DNA of 64,000 bases from Przewalskia tangutica (lineage: Eukaryota; Streptophyta; Magnoliopsida; Solanales; Solanaceae), in assembly GCA_029844215.1 (NCBI GenBank), contig CM056732.1, positions 18,564,001-18,628,000 of the forward strand, written 5' to 3'. The notes beneath the pieces are model-generated. The model did not search any database and was not told the origin of the DNA. It was given only the letters and a program-made list of their open reading frames with translations. Positions 47,745 to 60,065 of the stretch are shown here, piece by piece; the first letter of the stretch is position 1; each line of letters opens with the position of its first letter. The position numbers and the translations under genes are program-made.

Positions 47745-48620
47745 CGTAGGGGTGGCGGACGGGACGGGACGGGACGGAATTTGAGGGACGAGTTGAGGTC
47801 GGGATCAGGAATAGGAGGCATTCCAGTTTTAATTTCAGCCTGAGACTCAGTCTGAGGTGGAAGTGCACTAATGGGTGTGTGATCTAAATTATCTTCTAAT
47901 TCATTTTCTAAATTAAAGTCTGGTTATGATCTAATGGTATATTAATATTAACATTAAAAATATCAGTCTAATCTACATGAGTGAAATCATCATAATTAGA
48001 ATTACTAGAAGAGGCACCCTTACTCTTGTTACCCCTAGTACCTCTGTCAAAAAAATGTCCAACTCGTTTCATTATAATTATGTAAATAAATAATTAAAGT
48101 TAATAAAATTAAGTACGATAATTAAAATTAAAATAATAATTTAAAGAAGGTACCAAACGCCGACGTAACGTCGGCGTGTAATCGATGTTGAAAATTGAAA
48201 CTTTGCTCGATAATCCTCAAGTTAGTTGTCAACTTTACTCCCAAATTTTGAATTTTGATAGAAATTAGTCAAATTACCAAATAAAATATAATATTTAGTG
48301 TGCAATTTAGACTTGTAGAAAGAGAGATTAGAGAGATGGTAGGAAAATTTGTGAGAAAAATGAAGAGGAAAATGAGGTATTTATAGTTGAGAAATAGGAT
48401 TAAAGTGTAAATATACTAACTTATGATTAAAATAAATATTAAGGGGGTAGGGTTTTTATGGGGGTGGGGTGGGGAGAGGGGCAAAACGATCGTTACTAGC
48501 AGTTGTCAACAACTAATATCGAAAGTGGATGTTTGTGTAATGACTAGTTTCTGCAGGGGGGGTCAGGACGGGGCGGGATGGATCGGGATTGGGACGGGTG
48601 GGACGAGCCCTAGTCCCGTA
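47745..48620 (-). mobile_element. Possible hAT fragment
   Basis: Starts TAGGGGTGGCGGACGGGACG, a common style for plant hAT ends, and ends in a second G-rich run (48555-48612). On the minus strand a broken frame, MKRVGHFFDRGTRGNKSKG, ASSSNSNYDDFTHVD, resembles the linker before the BED finger of hAT transposases. No matching inverted repeat or 8-bp target duplication was found. Confidence 0.35.
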
Positions 48621-49939
48621 GTAATGCCCAAGATTTAAACTCGAAAACAAAAGGTAAATTTTGACCCTGTAAACTACCCAACATCTAGTCTTGTATTTAG
48701 GGAATTGAAATCTATATATGTACATAACAAATAAAAAAATTATCTGTAATTTTTTGACAAGAAAATTCGGATGAACATCCTCCGCCCCCTTGATCTGCCC
48801 TGAATGTACATATTCATTAGAAACCTTACCAAAAAACTTTCATCTCATTTCTCCAATCTTGGCCAAAATAAATAGCGTTTACTTTTTTTCTGAAAAAACA
48901 AAAAGAAATCTCAGTTACTATCAAATTTCAGTCCTCGATAATGAATCAAGTGTTAACTAAAAAAATATTACTCCATTGTTATGTACAATTCTTAGTGTAA
49001 TTTCTAAATAGTAGTATTATTTAAGTACTTCTTAAAACAAATGAATTGATATATCCCCAGGAGCTTAATATGTCAGTTAAATTAAATGAACTACACTACT
49101 AAATAATTTTTCAGGTAGCGCAGCAAATTCAAATTTTTATACTGCACATTCGACATACAAACTATTTGGATGGGCTCGCTCGAAAGTGAGACTAGCATTG
49201 CAGCCATTTCATACGCTGCCTAGCAGAGACGTGGTTATCTGAAGTGGATTCTCTCTTTTGTAGTAGATGTCGAACTTGTTGTGCCCCATTGACTAAGAAG
49301 GGGGCGGACGGTCGAATGACCATTCGATTCATTAAGGGACATAGCGGCGCTGTAAGGAGGTAGCTCCAGGAAGGTAGTTCTTATGTGGGCGCACATGTAT
49401 ATACGGTGTATATTAAATTTAGCCGCTTTAGAATCAACTTTAAATTTAGAAAAATAAAGTTGACAAAATTTGCATCTAAAGTTACAAATTTCAAATATAT
49501 ACATTTATGAAGTTAGGCTAGCCAAACAAAATATTTGAAGTATGGCATATTACTTGTACAAGTAAACTCCAGATTGACTTAACAATCCAGACATTCTTGT
49601 CTGAAGTTTGACTTGATATTTGAAACTTTAAACTCTTATCTGAACTTTGATAATTTATGGTACTTCCATTTAATTTTACTCGGTACATTTGATAACTCCA
49701 AATAAATTTATTCATCTATTTTATTTCACTCATGGTATCTCAATTTAATTTATTCTTTTTCAGGCCGAAAATAGTCGAGATTAAATAAAAATTTATGGAA
49801 ATTTACAATATGATATTTGAAATAGTGAGAACAAAAAGGCACTAAATATGATGGTCGCGTAGCACTATGAAATTTCTGCTAATGAATACTAAGCAAAGCT
49901 TTTTGAAAATAAGATAGAAACCGTAACAACAAATTCTAG
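48621..49939. other. Intergenic spacer
   Basis: AT-rich with short ORFs only. Nothing recognised. Confidence 0.5.
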
Positions 49940-50089
49940 TGTAGTTAGGTTTCTTACCTTATTTTGTAAATCTTTGTACAAGTTTAATTAAGATATCAGT
50001 ATTATAGTAGGAATAAGATTTTTCATATTTAGATATTGTATATATAGACCTCTTCATTAATGAAAATAATAAGTGGATTATTTCTTTCA
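49940..50089 (+). repeat. Copia 5' LTR (approximate)
   Basis: TGTAGTTAGGTTTC ... TTATTTCTTTCA directly precedes the primer site. The left edge is a best guess, because the 3' LTR is not present to compare. Confidence 0.5.
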
Positions 50090-50101
50090 TGGTATCAGAA
50101 G
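50090..50101 (+). other. Primer binding site, initiator tRNA-Met
   Basis: TGGTATCAGAAG, one base from the classic TGGTATCAGAGC primer site of plant copia elements. Confidence 0.8.
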
Positions 50102-50248
50102 TCTAGGGCAAAATTCTTTCTCCTAACTACACTTCCGCCGCCTAGCACCCTCGGAATCCGCGATTCTGACACTTTTTTTTCTTCTAATTTTTTTTCTATC
50201 TTCCCAAATTCTCTTCCTAATCCCTAATTCTCCTCTTGTTCTTTCATT

Positions 50249-53200
50249 ATGTCTACCTCAAAGAACACATTTCATTCTGCTCTTACCGTCTCCAACATCA
50301 AGAACTACATCCCTATAGTTCTTGAGATGAAAAACGTCCAATACGCGACGTGGGCAAAATTATTTAAAATTCACGCACGCTCGCATCAAGTCCTTCACCA
50401 CATCCTTCCCGCGGATACAAGCAAGGAGAAGGTGCCTACCACCAATGATGACCCTGTGTTATGGATGATTCTTGATGCTATCGTACTCAAGTGGATATAT
50501 TCCAATATCGCTATGGACCTTTTGTAAACGATTATTGAACCCAAGGCCACGACGATGGATACTTGAAATAGAGTGCGTGATACTCCAAGATAACAAACAT
50601 TTTTGTGTTGTCACTCTTGAGCAGGAATTCTCTCATGTCACTATGGAGGATTTTCCAAATGTCTCAGCTTATTGTAAAAGGCTGAAGGAATTGGCGGATC
50701 AATTCAAGAATGTTGGTGCACCCGTCACGAATGATCATCTTGTTCTTCATATGGTTGTCGGCCTATCCGAGACCAATAATGGTGTTAGGTCTCTTCTGCG
50801 TCACAACACCCATCTTCTTCTATTTTATCAAGCCTGGTTATGCTCACCCTTGAATAGGCAGAGTTGGCAAAAAAGGCCGCTACTGTAGAAACTTCTACCA
50901 AGATGGCGACCTCCCCAAAAAAATCCTACTCTTCATCATCTTCGGCTAATTCCACTCCTAATTGGAACAACGGGGGTGGAAAATGGGGTCACAATCGGAA
51001 ATCCAATGGAAAAGGCGGAGGCCACGGCAAAGGCAGCAACCGCAATGGCAACGGTGGTGGCATCAGTGGTCGCGTGGTGGCAGAGGTAACCGCAATTGGT
51101 CCGGGCAACAAGGCCAACAATGTCGCCAGCTGGCTCGGCAGCCGCCCAACCGCCCAGCCATCTTTTCCGCTCAAAACGTTTACCTGTGGAATGGGTAAGC
51201 CAACAAAGGCCCAATTCACGCAGCGATCCGATCGATTAGTCATTGGACATCACAATGTGCCTTCGCGGTCAGGGCCCAGCAGTAGTTCCGACACCCAAGA
51301 AATATCGAGACCGCGATGAATACACTTGGATTAAATCCCCTGGACACAAGTTGGTACATGGACACCGGATCCACTTCTCATATGACATTCGCGCAACGTA
51401 ATCTCTCGTCTTATTTCATGATTGTCGGGGGTACATGGCATGATTGTGGGTAATGTCAATTTAATTTCAATTCATGATTATGGTTACACAAATTTGTTCC
51501 CCCCACATCTACCTCTCGTCCTAAAAATATCCTTCATGTCCATCACTTAATTAAAAATTTGGTGTCTGTCCGAAAATTCACAGCTGGTAATTGGATTTCG
51601 GTTAACTTTGACCCTTTTGGATTTTTCTGTAACGGATTTCAAGAAAGGAATACCTCTAATGAGGTGTAATAGTCGGGGAGAGTTTTATCCAATCACCATC
51701 ACCACCATTTTCACGAGTCAAGTCACAACTTCCACATTTTTCGCTCTTGCCCCTTCCTTGTGGCATGCTCGTTTGGGTCATTCGGGGTCATCTATTATTT
51801 CTTATCTTAAAAATAATAATTTCATTAATTGTAAGAGTACGTGTTGTACTCATATTTGCCATTCTTGTATTCTAGGAAAACATGTTAGATTATCGTTTGT
51901 CGCCTCTACTTCTAATATGCCGATGCCCTTTGACATTATTCATAATGATTTATGGACATCTCCCGTTTTGAGATCTTTGGGTCATCATTATTATGTTTTA
52001 TTTAGATGATTATTCTATTTTTTTGTGGACCTTTCCTTTGTCTAAAAAATCTCAAGTTTTTCCACATTCTTAAAATTTTGAGCTTTAATCCGTACCCAAT
52101 TTGAACGGAAAATTAAAAATAGTCAATGTGATAATGGTAAGGAATATGATAATGGGCCATTTCGGAAATTTTGTGACACTCATGGCATATTTTTTCGGTT
52201 TTCTTGTCCTCATACGTCCTTCCAAAATGGGAAGGCCGAAAGAAAAAATCGTACCATTAATAATATTGTTCGAACCTTACTAGCCCATGCTTCATTATCC
52301 CCATCTTTTTGGTCTACCTTCTTAACATTATCCCTAACAAAGGTTTAGCATATCAATCCCCACTTAAAATTCTTTACAATAAAGATTCATCGTATTCTCA
52401 TCTTAGGGTGTTTGGTTGCTTGTGCTATCCGCGTTTTCCATTCACTATAATTAATAAACTTCAAGCTAGGTCTACCGCTTGTATATTTTTGGGTTTTTCG
52501 TCTAATCATCGTGGTTACAAATATTTTAATTTATCTTCTAATAAAATCATAATTAGTCGTCATATTATTTTTGATGAAAGCTAATTTTCGTTTGCTCAAG
52601 TGTCTAAATCTGTGTCGAGTGCTTATAATTTTTTGAACGATACTCCCTCCCCGTATATTCTACAATAGTGGGCTCACTCTACCCGTGAGTCATATCTGCC
52701 AGCAGGCCTACTACCTGCTGGCCCAAATACTCTCCATACCGCACCATCCAGTGACCCAAGCCCATCAACCACTATTTCTCGGCCATCAGACCCACTACCT
52801 GCTGGCCCAGTAAATTACCCTCTTGACCCATTATCACAGCCAGCATCCCCACTGTCTGTTGCCCAGTCTCTAGGCAGTTCACCAAAGTCCCCAGTCTAGT
52901 TCATTTCTATTCCGAGTTAAGGGTATATAACTTGTAGCCAAAGGGGTATTTTTAAACCTAAACGACATTTTAATTTACATTCTCATGTCACTAAATCACC
53001 CTACCACGTAATTCAGTGTCTGTCCTTCATGACCCGAATTGGATAATGGTCATGAATGATGAATATAATGCTCTTATTGAAAATAAAATATGGAAGTTGG
53101 TACCGAGTCTGACTGGTGTCAATATTATTCAGTCTATGTGGATTTTTACTCATAAGGAAAATTATGACAGTTCGTTTGAGAGACATAAGACTCGTCTTGT

Positions 53201-54528
53201 AGGTAATGGTAAAACTCAATAGGTTGACGTAGATTGTGGTGAGATATTTAGTCTGGTGGTCAACCCGACTACCATTCACAGTGTTTACAGTCTGGTTCTC
53301 TCGAAAGCATGGCCCATTCATCAGTTAGATGTGAAAAATACTTTTTTATACGATGATCTTAAGAAGACAGTTTACATGCATCAACACTTAGGTTATAAGG
53401 ACCCAAATTATCATCACCATGTTTGTTTGCTGAAAAAGTCATGGGCTTAAGTAGGCCACACGATCTTGGTATAAGAGGTTTGCAAATTATGTGTCTACTA
53501 TTGGATTTTCTCACAGCAGGTCTGATCATTCTCTGTTCATTTATCGTCGTGGTACATCTCTAGCATACATTCTCTTATACGTGGATGGTATAATTTTGAC
53601 GGCCTCCTCTGATAATTTGCGCAAGTCTATCATGTCACATCCCAGTTTAGAATTTGGTATGAAAGACTTGGGGCCCTTGAGTTATTTTTTGGGCATAGCT
53701 GTAACTCGAAATGCAGGTGGTCTCTTTTTAACCCAGAAGAAGTATGCGGCTGAGATTATTGAGAGAGCTGACATGTCATATTTCAAGTCCTTTTTCACTT
53801 CGGTTGATACCAAACTGAAGCTGAGTTCTACTTCTAGTACACTATATGAGGATCACACTCACTATCGTAGTCTTGCAGGGGCTCTTCAGTATCTTACTTT
53901 CACAAGACTAGATATTATTATGCAGTTCATCAAGTGTGTTTATTTATGCATGATCCGCAGATTGAGCGCATCCATGTGCTCAAACGCATTATACGATACA
54001 TACATGGCACAATTGATTATTGATTGCATTTATATCCATCATCCGTCTCTACTCTCATGTCATATACATATGCTGAATGGGGTGGATGTCCAGATACCAT
54101 ACGTTCAACGCCTGGTTATTATATATTTCTTGGTGATAACTTGGTCTCTTGGTCTGAAAAATGTCAGACTACGTTATCACGATCCAGTGCGAGGGCCAAG
54201 TATCCAAGAGTAGCCAATATGTTGTCGGAATCATGTTGGCTGCGTAATCTTTTATTAGAGCTTTATTTTCCTATCTAGAAAGCTATATTGGTCTACTGTG
54301 ATAATGTTAGTGTCGTCTATCTCTCTGAAAATCCGGTCCAACATCAGCGCACTAAGCATATCGAGATTGATATTCACTTTGTTCGTGAAAAATCGTGGAC
54401 AAGTACGTGTCTTGCATGTCCCTTCAAGATATCAAATTGCTGACATTTTTACTAAGGATCTTCCTTTGGTTCTATTTGAAGATTTTAGGAACAATCTCAG
54501 CGTACGACAACCTCAATGCTACGGCAAC
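50249..54528 (+). pseudogene. Ty1/copia gag-pol, broken
   Basis: In order: gag from MSTSKNTFHSALTVSNIKN (50249) with a stop near 50525; a basic G/N-rich nucleocapsid (50940-51120); protease SWYMDTGSTSHMT (about 51350-51390) with its catalytic triplet kept; the GAG-pre-integrase segment; and integrase (HNDLWTSPVLRSLGHHYY, QCDNGKEYDN, FQNGKAERKNRTINN). RT spans 53016-53930, where YVDD reads YVDG, so the second catalytic Asp is lost. RNase H follows, with YTYAEWGGCPDT and the tail VPSRYQIADIFTKDLP. Multiple stops and frameshifts break every domain. It is close in sequence to the copia element at 14356-18352. The 3' end is split by a solo LTR at 54529. Confidence 0.9.
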
Positions 54529-55184
54529 TGTCACGCCCCAAATTTTCCTAAGTCTTTACTTAGGGCGTGATGGCACCTGGACAATTATTTTCCACCAGGA
54601 GCACCATTTAATTCTCTTTATTTAGAAATTTGAACTTATATTCAAATACGGAGCGATTAATAAAAATAACAATAGAGAAATATGTTTATGACTTTATATG
54701 AAAAGACATAACGCGAGCCCATGCTCGTGCAAATATTGTTTCTACATAGACATACTGACAAAGATTATTCTAAGTTGGAAGGGAGATCATTCCACACGGG
54801 CATATCCCGAGACATTGGGCCGACATTGAACTCGACGAGTACCAAGCCCAAACAATGGACTTGGTATGAAAAGAGGTCATGGACGATCGCTAGCCTTGAC
54901 GTGGAGCCTTTCCTCTATCACCCTTTCACGAAACATGTTAAATAAAGAGTCACCCTACCATGCGGGCCGAGTGAGAACCTTACCCTGCAATTCAAAGTAA
55001 CACCACAATCTTCCAAGTGCAATCACATTATACCGTAATAAGCATATTGCAAAAACATATCAGGTTACAACATCTTTAAATATGCAACAACTCCTCATTG
55101 GAAATTCTTGGTTTAACTAACACTTCATTTTATCTCGTATTATACGTTAAGACATTCCCTGCATTTCCACATGTTTATTACATT

Positions 55185-55576
55185 TATATATTTGTGAACG
55201 CGTATTCACTTTTCATATTTATATATAGGTGAACATGTGTTCATCTTTCATATTTGTTGCGCGCAACCCGATCCATTATATTTACGTATTTGTGAACACG
55301 TATTCACTTTACGTTTTGTTGCGCGTGCAACCCGATCCATTATGTTTACGTATTTGTGAATGTGTATTCACTTTACGTTTTGTTGCGCGCAACCCGATCC
55401 ATTATATTTACGTATTTGTGAACATATATTCACTTTACGTTTTGTTGCGCGCAACCCGATCCATTATGTTTACGTATTTGTGAACGCGTATTCACTTTAC
55501 GTTTTGTTGCGGCGCAACCCGATCCATTATATATTTATATATTTATGTGAACACGTATTCACTTTTCATATTTTGT
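55185..55576 (+). repeat. Tandem array, period about 62 bp, in the solo LTR
   Basis: About six units share GTTGCGCGCAACCCGATCC, ATTTACGTATTTGTGAAC and TATTCACTTTACGTTTTG. GTTGCGCGCAAC is itself a palindrome. Confidence 0.85.
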
Positions 55577-55629
55577 AAGATCAAACAAATACTATTCTCT
55601 TTTCTAACATTCTGTCATTCATACTTGTA

Positions 55630-56480
55630 ACGATTATAACTTTTTAACCATAACTCCAACTAAGGTGTTTCTCAAGCGGAAACTAAGGTAAGACGGGGAT
55701 CTTTCACTGTACCAAATTTCATTTAAAACTACTTTGGGTAACTAACACAAATTTATCCTCAAAACAGCCACATGAAATTTATTTCGGCAGAATATTTATT
55801 AAACAACACCCAATCTTAGAATAGTCATAACTCCTAATCTGTAAACCCGTTCAAGCCCCATAAAATCTCAAAACGACGAGAACAGAGAGATACACGTCTC
55901 CATGTGAACCATCCTTTCATATTCTGTACCATTTGGTACAGTTTTACACTTTTATTCGCTGCCCTTCCTGGATCTCGATAGACCCGAGACAGAAACTTTA
56001 AACAGCGATAACGTTCAATCTGTAAGTCGGATAGACCCCCGTAAGGTCTCAAAATGTCCACAACAAAGAGATCTAGAACTTTCATTTAGCAACAATTTTC
56101 ATATTCCCCACAGATTAGTACAGTTTTACGTTTCAACGTCCTGCCCTTCTGGATTCCGACGAATCCGAGGCAGCAACTTCAAACTACAATAACTCTCAAC
56201 TCGTAAGTCCGTTTTAATAAATCTTTATATATATCTGTCCGTAACAGAGAGATTTACAACCATGTAAATTTTCATATAATTCTAATAAGTAAAACTCAAT
56301 AAAAACAGTCCGTAATTATGCCTTTCCGAATTTCGACCAAATCTAAGGCAGGAACTTTGAACTATGATAACTTTCAAACCGTACGTTCATTTTACCTCAT
56401 TTTTGGTTCTATATGATCATATTATAGAGGTGTACAATTCCTCCGAATTTCATCAAATTCTAACAATTATAACTCAGTGA
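55630..56480 (+). repeat. Degenerate long-period repeats in the solo LTR
   Basis: Four to five weak copies, roughly 170-190 bp each, share phrases such as ATAACT...CAA(T/C)CTGTAAGTC, CAACAGAGAGAT and CTGCCCTTC(C)TGGAT followed by CCGAGGCAG. Confidence 0.6.
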
Positions 56481-57009
56481 GAACAGTTCGTAAAGTTCAT
56501 GACGCAACTAGTTGTCTAAACAATCAAAAGTTCAATATATCTTTTCAACACTCAATTCTTATTCTAACATGTATTGAACTAAAAATAAAGGATGTTACCA
56601 AGAATTTCTGAGTGAGAAAACTCACCTTGTAAGTGTGAAGATTATTGTTGTGTGGTTGCTAAAATTATCCTTACTCTTTAGTATTTTGCTCTTTGTTCTT
56701 CTTGCCCTCTTGGTATTTTTTCCTCTTCTTTTCACTTGTTTTTTTTCTGATTTTCTAACCTTTATGTTATGTACTTTGTTTGTGTGTAAATACAATGTAT
56801 AAGTGGAGAGTTTTCTATAACCTATGGGAGGTGAAAAACCAAAAGATTGAAGGGAAATGAAAAGGGGGGGAAGGGTAAAGGAGGGAAGGGTACGTGCATG
56901 TCTTGATGCAGATTTTTTTTTTGTTTTTTTGTTTTCTTATTTTCATTTTATCTATCTATTTATCCAACTTTAACACAACTCTATCTCATGCAATTTATTA
57001 TTTGTTTTC

Positions 57010-57010
57010 T

Positions 57011-57038
<28 letters not shown>
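57010..57038. repeat. TA microsatellite
   Basis: An uninterrupted run of TA dinucleotides near the right end of the solo LTR. Confidence 0.9.
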
Positions 57039-57041
<3 letters not shown>

Positions 57042-57095
57042 TAACTCAACCACAACTATATATTATTATTATTTTTTTCCGGATTTTACAGCAAC

Positions 57096-57270
57096 TCCCA
57101 CATCCCGCTCCTTGGCCGAGTAGAATGTAGTGTTCCTCCGTCAACTCCACTTGCTACCGTAGTTCCCCAAGCCTAGTGTTGCGAGCCTTACCTTCCCTTC
57201 ATTGACTCCACTACACCTAAGAATAAGAAGTCAAGTCAAGTCTTTTATTTGATCTTTATTTGATGTATAT
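57096..57270 (+). other. Copia tail downstream of the solo LTR
   Basis: Sequence continuing from 54528 once the solo LTR and one target copy are removed. The frame QPQCYGN runs on for about 25 codons after the junction. No copia 3' LTR is recognisable before the next insertion at 57271. Confidence 0.5.
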
Positions 57271-57309
57271 TGTTGACACCCAATTTTGACCCTCCCGTCC
57301 AGTCATTAG

Positions 57310-58407
57310 TGTCGCGCCCTTTTTCGGCCGCGGCATTCATTTTCTAACGAATCCTGCTTAATAAGAAATGTTAGAAAATAAAATAAAAATGCTAAAAAGA
57401 GTTAAAATTTGCAAAAGAGGCTAAAAGTGCAAAAGAGCGCTAAAAGGGGTAAAAAGGGCTAAGGTTTAAAGAATACTAAAATTTAAAGGGTTGCTAGAAT
57501 GCTAAGGGTTCGCGGAGTCGCCACCTAATTAATTGGGTGAATTAGGACACATAAATGTTTAACTAGTTTAAAGTAAAACATTAACTCCATTTTAATGGTC
57601 TGCTAAACTTAGTGAGATTCTGGGTAAGGGTTCTTGTTGTGGGCTTTACGTTGAGGACGATGGGTATAATGTGAAAGGGAGAATGAGGCTGGGTCGTGGG
57701 TTTCAGGTAATAAGGGAAAATAAGGGCTTGCGGGTTGGGCCTCGCGGGTCGCGGGTCGGACGAATTAAAGGGGTGTTGGGCTGGGTAGTTAGTGTTAGTT
57801 TAGTGTTTATAATCAATTCTAGGTATTAGTTTTAGGCTAGTTAATAAATTAGTCTTTGGGAGTTAATTAGTGATAAATTAATAACATAAATTGCTTATAT
57901 TATTTAGGTGCTTTATTAAAATTAATTGTTATAATAAACGCGGGCGTGTTATTTAATTAATGCTTAATGTTTTAGGATGCGGCGCTATTTATTTAAAACT
58001 TATTTATTGTGCATTATTAAGTTTAGATTAAATTATTTAAATGCTAAATGCAAGTATGATATTTAAGAATTGTTTAAAGCTTTTATAAATGCGGCGCTAT
58101 TATTCAAAATGATTTTAAATTACAAACTAATAAATGCGGCTATGCTACCTGACACGATGTTATCGCTAAATTATTTATTTTATGCATTTATTAATCATTT
58201 AAGAATTACGACAAAGCTTAAAGTTAATTAATGCGGACGCGAGACTCTAAGTGCTTAAAACTCTACGTAAGGCATGATTAAATTAATTATTTATGCTGTA
58301 TTTAATGTTTATTATTGATTTTATTATAAAAATCCTAAAAATTATTTTACAAAATTAGTGTAATTTTATAGTTAATGGTTGGACCAGGGTCAAAATGGGT
58401 GTCAGCG
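57310..58407 (-). repeat. 3' LTR of the nested LARD-type element
   Basis: Almost the same as 61583-62686. Its inner end reads GGTGTCAGCG instead of GGTGTCAACA, so on the minus strand the TG start has become CG. Confidence 0.85.
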
Positions 58408-59214
58408 GATGTCCTCTTTGTATGGAGATGATGGAAGAATCTTGACAAAAGCGTTGACTTCATGCCAATTTTGTCTCGATCTTGAGTGCAAAAATGTTGG
58501 CGAGGTAGACAAGTGTGTAAAAACAAAAAGCGTCCCGATCTTAGAGTTATGGCGATTTGGGCTACCAGGCTGCCAAGCTGAGCTACTTAGCGGGCTCAGA
58601 AGCATCCGATGTCGAGTTATGGCGACCTTTGAGCTACCGTAATCAAAACACGGCGAATACTAGCGGGCTTAAAAGATGTCGATGTCGAGTTATGATGACC
58701 TTTGGGCTGTAATCTAAAAAAGTAACGAGAATATAAGCGGCTTGAACACAGGGTGTCTGCTATGGCTTGTGGTCTTTGGGTTACATGGTGATGTGGGCGA
58801 GTGGGCCAGGCGGCAGGCGACACGCGTCGTTGGGAAGGTTGGCCCCCAATTGCAGGTTGCCGATTTGTAAGAAAATCACGTTGTGCTCCTGCTGCTGCAT
58901 GCTAAGACTTGAACAAGCGGTTAGTGCATAAGCTGCTAAGGCAAAATAATTTTAAAAATAATAGCGTGAATAGAAAAGGTTATCTGCAAGCGCGATGCTG
59001 TTGTGTTGATGCGATGTTGCGAATCTTTGTGATTTTCGTCCTTGCGGGCGATGTTGCGATTGTGAGCGTGGGTATGTTGTCCTGCTGCGATTGTCACTGT
59101 GTGCTAAAGCTCGAAAGAGTTAGTGCATAAGCGCTAAAAGCGAATAATAAAGCATGCGTAAGAAATGCAATTTCGGGAGTATAGAAATGCGTCCTGCGTG
59201 ATATCTTGATGATG
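58408..59214 (-). other. Interior of the nested element, 3' part
   Basis: Non-coding. It holds degenerate copies of the hairpin repeat known from 40271-40459 (GATGTCGAGTTATGATGACC near 58676 and GATGTCGAGTTATGGCGACC near 58608). Confidence 0.6.
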
Positions 59215-60065
59215 GCGTCGTTTTGGACTTGTTGTCTTTGATAAGCGTCATTGCTTGGGCGATGTTGTTCTTTGGCGTCGTTGCGTAGACTTCTTTGTCT
59301 TGATCGCGTCGTTACTGGGCGTATTCGCTTGGCGTCGTTGCGTGGACTTCTTTGTGATGATAACGTCGTTATGCGGGCGTATTCTTCTTTGGCGTCGTTG
59401 CATGGACTTCTTGATTACGTCGTTGTTTGGGCGTGTTCTTCTTGCGTCGTTGCATGGACTTCTTGATTACGTCGTTATGCGGGCGATGTTCTTCTTTGGC
59501 GTCGTTGCGTGGACTTCTTTGTCGATAACGTCATTACTGGGCGTATTCTTCTTTGGCGTCGTTGCGTGGACTTCTTTGTCTTGTCGCGTCGTTATGCGGG
59601 CGTATTCTTCTTTGGCGTCGTTGCGTGGACTTCTTTGTCTTTGAGCGTCGTTATGCGGGCGTATTCTTCTTGGGCGTCGTTGCATGGACTTCTTGATTCG
59701 TCGTTATGCGGGCGTGTTCTTCTTGGCGTCGTTGCGTGGACTTCTTTGTCTTGATCGCGTCGTTATGCGGGCGTATTATCGTTGCATGGACTTCTTTGTC
59801 TTGATAACGTCGTTATGCGGGCGTATTCTTTCTTGGCGTCGTTGCGTGGACTTCTTTGTCTTTGATAACGTCGTTATGCGGGCGTGTTCTTCTTTGGCGT
59901 CGTTGCGTGGACTTCTTTGTCTTTGATAACGTCGTTATGCGGGCGTATTCTTCTTGGCGTCGTTGCGTGGACTTCTTGATTACGTCGTTATGCGGGCGTG
60001 TTCTTCTTTGGTGTCGTTGCATGGACTTGCGATTACGTCGTTATGCGGGCGTATTCTGCTCTTAC
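59215..60065 (-). repeat. Tandem array, period about 60 bp, CpG-rich
   Basis: About 13 units, on the + strand GGCGTCGTTGCGTGGACTTC, TTTGTCTTGATAACGTCGTT, ATGCGGGCGTATTCTTCTT, with small length changes. The reverse complement contains AACGACGCC, the core of the array at 38375-39590. Open frames here (for example 59255-59644) are repeat artefacts. Confidence 0.88.

Larger units (their letters stand above)
54529..57090 (+). mobile_element. Solo gypsy-type LTR, TSD GCAAC
   Basis: Starts TGTCACGCCCCAAATTTTCC and ends CCGGATTTTACA, 2,562 bp, flanked by perfect GCAAC at 54524-54528 and 57091-57095. Flanking copia-tail sequence appears on both sides. No internal region or second LTR remains, as expected after recombination between the two LTRs. 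Assignment to gypsy rests on the LTR start and length only. Confidence 0.85.

Noticed and set aside
47745..48620. Complete hAT transposon
   Set aside because: No matching inverted end or 8-bp target duplication could be found, so only a low-confidence fragment is reported.
55185..55576. CRISPR-like or centromeric satellite
   Set aside because: The units are direct tandem copies confined to one LTR, with no spacers and far too short for a centromeric array.
59255..59754. Repetitive ORFs (WRRCVDFF-like units) on both strands
   Set aside because: They are products of the 60-bp array and are not conserved between units as a protein would be.
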